NCBI GenBank assembly: GCA_937907595.1
Contig: CALCXL010000212.1
Coordinates: 1-9,675, forward strand
DNA: 9,675 nt
From: an uncultured Pseudomonadota bacterium
GTDB taxonomy: Bacteria; Myxococcota_A; UBA796; UBA9615
Direction: 5' to 3'
Below the pieces are notes generated by a model, which ran no database searches, was not told the DNA's origin, and was given only the letters and a program-made list of their open reading frames with translations. Below, piece after piece: positions 6,572-9,675 of this stretch. The stretch's first letter is position 1. The number at the start of each line of letters is the position of its first letter. The translations under genes were made by a program, and so were the position numbers.

Positions 6572-6636
6572 AGAAACTCGGATGATCGCGCCCCGTCGAT
6601 GTGACTCCCCCGGGGCGCGGGCGGAGGGTACCGACC

Positions 6637-6668
6637 GATCCCCCGCGGCGAAAGCGCATCGGGGGATC
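6637..6668. promoter_or_regulatory. Inverted repeat upstream of the hydrolase lipoprotein gene
   Basis: GATCCCCCG (6637-6645) and CGGGGGATC (6660-6668) are perfect 9-bp inverted copies around 14 bases. They are 28 bp before the ATG of the plus-strand hydrolase gene and within the 135-bp divergent gap to the PDZ gene. This could be an operator or a 5' leader hairpin. No -35/-10 pair could be assigned. Confidence 0.4.
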
Positions 6669-6696
6669 CCCCCCACCCGGTGAGGTAGCGTCGCGC

Positions 6697-7839
6697 ATGC
6701 GCATCCTCCCCCTCTTGCTCCTGGCCGCCTGCACGCCCGTCGAGGAGCCCGCCGACGATCCCACGCCGGTCGTCTCCGAGCTCAGCCTGGACCTCTGGGC
6801 CCAGCCCGGGCCCGGCGGGGTGGGCGTCACGACCCAGGTGCTGGTGGACCACGACCGGCCAACCCCGGCCCACGGCGCGGAGCTGGGCTTGCCCGAGCGG
6901 ACCCTGACCGTGGAGACCTGGTACCCCGCGGCCCAGGGAGGCGTGGACCAGAGCGCGCGGGACGTGCCCCCCCTGGCCGGCCCGCACCCCCTGCTGGTCT
7001 GGGCTCACGGCTTCATGAGCGACCGACTGGACCACGCGGGGCTGGGTCGCTTCCTGGCCAGCCACGGCTACGTCGTCGCCTCCATCGGCTTCCCCTTGTC
7101 CGGGCGCGGCACGGCCGGGGGCGCGGACGCGGCCGACGTGATCAACCAGCCGGGCGACGTGTCCTTTGTCGTCGACTCCCTCATCGCCGCCGACGGGCTG
7201 CTGGCCGGGGCGGTGGACGGCGACCTGCTCGCGGTGGGCGGGCTGTCCCTGGGCGGCATGACGACGGCCCTGGTGGGCATGCACCCGGCGGTGTCCGACG
7301 ACCGCATCGACGCGCTGCTGCCAGTGGCGCCGGCCACCTGCGCGCTGGGGCTGGAGTCCTTCGACGCGCCGAACCCGCCGATGCTCATCGTGCACGGCAC
7401 CGCCGACGCCGTCCTGGCCCACGACGAGCACGCGCTGGCCCTCTTCGAGCGGGCGACGGGGCCGCGCTGGCTGGCGAGCCTCATCGGCGGCACCCACACC
7501 GGCTTCCCCGACGTGACCGCGGGGCTGTTCGACGATCTGGAGCACGCCGACTCGGTGGGCTGCGGCACGATCGAGGGCTCGGTGGAGACCTCCACCCCCG
7601 TGATCGTGGACCCGGTGGACGGCGAGGGCGACATCCTGGGGCCCGACTGCAGCGCGCCCTGCGTGGACCTGGCCGGCTACGGGCGCGGCATGCGGCCCAC
7701 CCGCCAGGTGCGGCTGCTGATGGCGCTGGCCCGGGCCTTCCTGGACGCGCAGCTCCGCGGCGACGCCGACGCGCTGCTGTGGCTGGAGGCGGGGATCGGG
7801 CTGCAGGAGGAGGACGTCGACCTGTTGATCGGCGGGTAG
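6697..7839 (+). CDS. Alpha/beta-hydrolase lipoprotein (esterase/lipase-like)
   Basis: The 380-aa protein has a classic lipoprotein signal: MRILPLLLLAAC with LAAC at 9-12, so C12 is the probable lipid anchor, followed by an acidic, Pro-rich linker. The catalytic domain is an alpha/beta hydrolase: WAHGF at 102-106 is the oxyanion strand-loop, GLSLGG at 182-187 the nucleophile elbow (S184), GTAD at 234-237 gives D237, and GGTHTGF at 264-270 gives H267. Order and spacing fit dienelactone hydrolase or PAF-acetylhydrolase-like esterases acting on carboxylic esters at the cell surface or in the periplasm. A 285-325 insertion between the His loop and the last helix holds C289, C318 and C322, which with C215 could form disulfides. 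The ATG at 6697 begins the signal peptide exactly; GAGG is a little far upstream (about 11 bases). Substrate unknown. Confidence 0.85.
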   Translation: MRILPLLLLAACTPVEEPADDPTPVVSELSLDLWAQPGPGGVGVTTQVLVDHDRPTPAHGAELGLPERTLTVETWYPAAQGGVDQSARDVPPLAGPHPLLVWAHGFMSDRLDHAGLGRFLASHGYVVASIGFPLSGRGTAGGADAADVINQPGDVSFVVDSLIAADGLLAGAVDGDLLAVGGLSLGGMTTALVGMHPAVSDDRIDALLPVAPATCALGLESFDAPNPPMLIVHGTADAVLAHDEHALALFERATGPRWLASLIGGTHTGFPDVTAGLFDDLEHADSVGCGTIEGSVETSTPVIVDPVDGEGDILGPDCSAPCVDLAGYGRGMRPTRQVRLLMALARAFLDAQLRGDADALLWLEAGIGLQEEDVDLLIGG

Positions 7840-7952
7840 CGCACCGCTCCGGTCAGACGGCCCGCGGGCTCATCGCCGACCGATCGCCCTCAGCGCGCCC
7901 CAAGGCAAACCCAGGACGCCCTCGCTGCGCCGCCTTGTTCCCGTCGAACCTG

Positions 7953-9675
7953 TCAGCGCCGCCGTCGCAGCCCCAGCAGGAGCAGCGGCATCAGCCACCA
8001 GCCCGTGCCACCGCTGCCGGTGGTGCAGGAGCAGCTGTTGCGGGGGTCGGTGCCGTTGGCGATCTCCTCGCCGTCCAGCAGCCCGTCGTCGTCGGTGTCC
8101 GCGTCGTTCGGGTCCGTGCGCCAGCCCTCCTCGTCGGCGTTGACCAGGCCGTCGCCGTCGAGGTCGCCGCGGGGGCCGTCCTCGTCGTCGGCGTCGATGT
8201 AGTCGGGGATGCCGTCGCCGTCGCGGTCGCCGTTGCCCTCCGCCGCGTCGAAGGCGCCGTCGCCGTCGCTGTCCGTGTCCAGGAAGTTGGGCAGGCCGTC
8301 GCCGTCCGTGTCCGTGTTGCCCTCGACCGAGTCGGGGATGCCGTCGTCGTCGCTGTCCAGGTCCAAGTGGTTGGGGATGCCGTCGCCGTCGACGTCGCCC
8401 CACAGGGCCTCGAAGCCGCTGAGGATCCCGTCGCCGTCGTCGTCGCGGTCCAGGGGGTCGATGATGCCGTCGCCGTCCTCGTCGGCCAGGGGCGCGCCCC
8501 ACTCCTCGCCGTCCCACAGGCCGTCGTCGTCGCTGTCGACGTCGTGGGGGTCCGTGCCCGCGTCCAGCTCGTCGCCGTTGTCCACGCCGTCGCCGTCGTC
8601 GTCCTCGTCCGGGTCGCCCAATTCGGGATCCTGGAAGTCGGGGATGCCGTCGCCGTCGCTGTCGTCCACGCCGTCCTCCCCGTCGGGGATGCCGTCGCCG
8701 TCGCTGTCCGTGTCCTGGAAGTCGGGGACGCCGTCGCCGTCGGAGTCGCCCTCGCCCTCGACCTCGTCGGGCACGCCGTCGCCGTCGCTGTCGTTGTCCA
8801 GGTAGTTGGGGATGCCGTCGCCGTCGTCGTCGTCGGTGCCCTCGACCGCGTCGGGGATGCCGTCGCCGTCGCTGTCCTCGTCCAGGTAGTTGGCCACGCC
8901 GTCGCCGTCGGAGTGCACGTTGCCCTCCACCGCGTCGCGGATGCCGTCGCCGTCGGAGTCGGTGTCCAGGTAGTTGGGGACGCCGTCGCCGTCGGGGTCG
9001 CCGTCGCCCTCGGTGGCGTCGGGGATGCCGTCGTTGTCCGAGTCCGTGTCCGCGTAGTCGGGGATCCCGTCGTGGTCGCTGTCGCCGTCGCCCTCCTCGT
9101 CGTCGGGGATGCCGTCGCCGTCCGAGTCGGTGTCCAGGAAGTCGGGGATGCCGTCGTTGTCGGCGTCGCCGTCGCCCTCGTCCGCGTCGGGGATGCCGTC
9201 GCCGTCGGAGTCGTCGTCCAGGTAGTTGGGGATGCCGTCGCCGTCGTCGTCGTCGGTGCCCTCGATCGCGTCGGGGATGCCGTCGCCGTCGCTGTCCGTG
9301 TCCAGGGAGTTGGGGACGCCGTCGCCGTCGGGGTCGCCGTTGCCTTCCACCGAGTCGGGGATGCCGTCGCCGTCGTCGTCGGGGTCGGTGGCGTTGGGGA
9401 TGCCGTCGCCGTCCAGGTCGGCCGCGCCCTCGTCGGCGTCGGGGATGCCGTCGCCGTCGCTGTCCAGGTCCAGGTAGTCGGGGATGCCGTCGCCGTCGGA
9501 GTCGCCGCTGCCCTCCACCGCGTCGGGGATGCCGTCGCCGTCGGAGTCGTCGTCCAGGGCGTTGGGGATGCCGTCGCCGTCGGGGTCACCCAGGCCCTCC
9601 ACGCCGTCGGGGATGCCGTCGCCGTCGCTGTCCGGGGCGAAGGGGTCGGTGCCCGCCGCCGCCTCCACCGCGTCG
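7953..9675 (-). CDS. Thrombospondin type 3 repeat calcium-binding surface protein, MYXO-CTERM-like tail (5' cut)
   Basis: At least 573 residues are visible and the gene runs off the right edge; the GTG at 9668 lies inside the repeats and is not the start. Almost the whole visible part is aspartate-rich thrombospondin type 3 repeats. Each 28-residue unit carries two DxDxDGxP calcium loops, for example DSDGDGIPD, and the linkers usually read EG-x-x-D or NYLD. Such repeats bind many Ca2+ ions and make stiff, extracellular stalks. Twelve units are gap-free; about seven more towards the C-terminus vary in length and include GTDP and GLWDGEE turns. The last 26 residues are a sorting-signal-like tail, annotated separately, which suggests attachment to the cell surface. 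The first domain, signal peptide and true length are outside the window. It converges with the hydrolase gene (113-bp gap, nothing convincing in it). Confidence 0.88.
   Translation of the reverse strand, partial: DAVEAAAGTDPFAPDSDGDGIPDGVEGLGDPDGDGIPNALDDDSDGDGIPDAVEGSGDSDGDGIPDYLDLDSDGDGIPDADEGAADLDGDGIPNATDPDDDGDGIPDSVEGNGDPDGDGVPNSLDTDSDGDGIPDAIEGTDDDDGDGIPNYLDDDSDGDGIPDADEGDGDADNDGIPDFLDTDSDGDGIPDDEEGDGDSDHDGIPDYADTDSDNDGIPDATEGDGDPDGDGVPNYLDTDSDGDGIRDAVEGNVHSDGDGVANYLDEDSDGDGIPDAVEGTDDDDGDGIPNYLDNDSDGDGVPDEVEGEGDSDGDGVPDFQDTDSDGDGIPDGEDGVDDSDGDGIPDFQDPELGDPDEDDDGDGVDNGDELDAGTDPHDVDSDDDGLWDGEEWGAPLADEDGDGIIDPLDRDDDGDGILSGFEALWGDVDGDGIPNHLDLDSDDDGIPDSVEGNTDTDGDGLPNFLDTDSDGDGAFDAAEGNGDRDGDGIPDYIDADDEDGPRGDLDGDGLVNADEEGWRTDPNDADTDDDGLLDGEEIANGTDPRNSCSCTTGSGGTGWWLMPLLLLGLRRRR
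7956..8033 (-). other. MYXO-CTERM-like C-terminal sorting signal
   Basis: The protein ends with a CSC motif, a Gly/Ser/Thr linker (TTGSGGTG), a hydrophobic run (WWLMPLLLLGL) and RRRR. This tripartite order (Cys, membrane segment, Arg cluster) is that of MYXO-CTERM, which in myxobacteria directs cleavage and surface anchoring through the Cys. The hydrophobic run is short, so an exact model match is not certain. Confidence 0.7.
8796..8877 (-). repeat. Near-identical 82-bp segment, copy A (copy B at 9216-9297)
   Basis: These 82 bases match 9216-9297 with a single difference (8846 C versus 9266 T, which changes Val to Ile). The offset is 420 bp, exactly five 84-bp units. Neighbouring units differ much more, so these two share a recent duplication or gene conversion. 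Confidence 0.8.
9216..9297 (-). repeat. Near-identical 82-bp segment, copy B (copy A at 8796-8877)
   Basis: Partner of the segment at 8796-8877, in the same reading frame and the same phase of the 84-bp unit. It encodes a TDDDDGDGIPNYLD linker that only these two units carry. Confidence 0.8.

Larger units (their letters stand above)
8625..9632 (-). repeat. Twelve tandem 84-bp coding units (thrombospondin type 3 array)
   Basis: Counting from 9632 downwards, each 84-bp unit encodes 28 residues starting with D-S/D-D-x-D-G, and all twelve units line up without insertions or deletions. Each unit has a first half (Ca loop then A/xEG) and a second half (Ca loop then a xLD/xQD end), so the true smallest repeat is a 12-16-residue half. 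The plus-strand word GATGCCGTCGCCGTC recurs in most half-units. Downstream (8043-8624) the repeats continue with irregular lengths. Confidence 0.9.

Noticed and set aside
3812..6676. A 954-codon open frame on the minus strand across the methyltransferase gene
   Set aside because: It is opposite a gene with full catalytic motifs, its translation is Gly/Arg/Gln/His-rich without domains, and long antisense frames are expected at this GC content.
7901..7937. CAAGGC / GCCTTG inverted repeat between the convergent hydrolase and repeat-protein genes as a terminator
   Set aside because: The arms are 6 bp with a 25-base spacer and no T-run, which is too weak to separate from chance.
7991..9589. A 532-codon minus-strand frame encoding a Thr/Ala/Pro/Ser repeat protein, and plus-strand Ser-Pro repeat frames at 8209-8805 and 9226-9477
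   Set aside because: They are other-frame readings of the 84-bp calcium-binding array; the repeat makes every frame open and periodic. Only the Asp-rich frame fits a known family and ends in a sorting signal.
8625..9632. The tandem repeats as a CRISPR array
   Set aside because: The units have no unique spacers, are 84 bp, keep a reading frame and encode a known calcium-binding repeat.

Overview
The window is very GC-rich, with G or C at most third codon positions, and genes are densely packed on both strands. The best taxonomic clue is at 7956-8033 (minus strand): the C-terminus of a Ca-binding repeat protein ends in a Cys-containing motif, a hydrophobic stretch and four arginines. This resembles the MYXO-CTERM sorting signal of Myxococcota. 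A Ser/Thr protein kinase start at the left edge, two lipoproteins and a thrombospondin type 3 repeat protein also fit a myxobacterium or a related lineage. No species can be named from the sequence alone.

Layout, left to right. (1) 1-173, minus: 5' end of a Ser/Thr protein kinase running off the left edge. (2) 318-1590, minus: a two-gene unit, a YciI-family small protein followed by an M23/LytM-type metallopeptidase, with stop and start codons overlapping. (3) 1753-2046, plus: a 97-aa unrecognised small protein, convergent with (4). (4) 2073-3745, minus: a VTT/DedA-like membrane protein preceded by an exported endonuclease/exonuclease/phosphatase-fold protein. (5) 3833-5602, plus: an N6-adenine DNA methyltransferase with a type I specificity-like C-terminal half. 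No nuclease partner is visible in the window. (6) 5629-6561, minus: a secreted PDZ protein with a duplicated Cys-pair module. (7) 6697-7839, plus: an alpha/beta-hydrolase lipoprotein. (8) 7953-9675, minus: a long thrombospondin type 3 repeat protein, cut by the right edge, with twelve gap-free 84-bp units.

The genes do not form one obvious pathway. Five of the nine look exported or membrane-bound (VTT protein, EEP protein, PDZ protein, hydrolase, repeat protein), so much of the right two thirds is about the cell envelope or surface. The methyltransferase sits among them as an apparently solitary DNA-modification gene. Hairpin-capable inverted repeats lie in three divergent intergenic regions (1680-1717, 3771-3787, 6637-6668) and at two gene ends (295-310, 2064-2083). 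No tRNA, rRNA, insertion sequence, CRISPR array or replication origin was seen. No stretch over 300 bases lacks a gene. The most noteworthy items are the fused modification-plus-specificity methyltransferase, the duplicated Cys modules of the PDZ protein, and the 84-bp calcium-binding array with an internal near-identical 82-bp copy. None of these amounts to clear proof of a new system.
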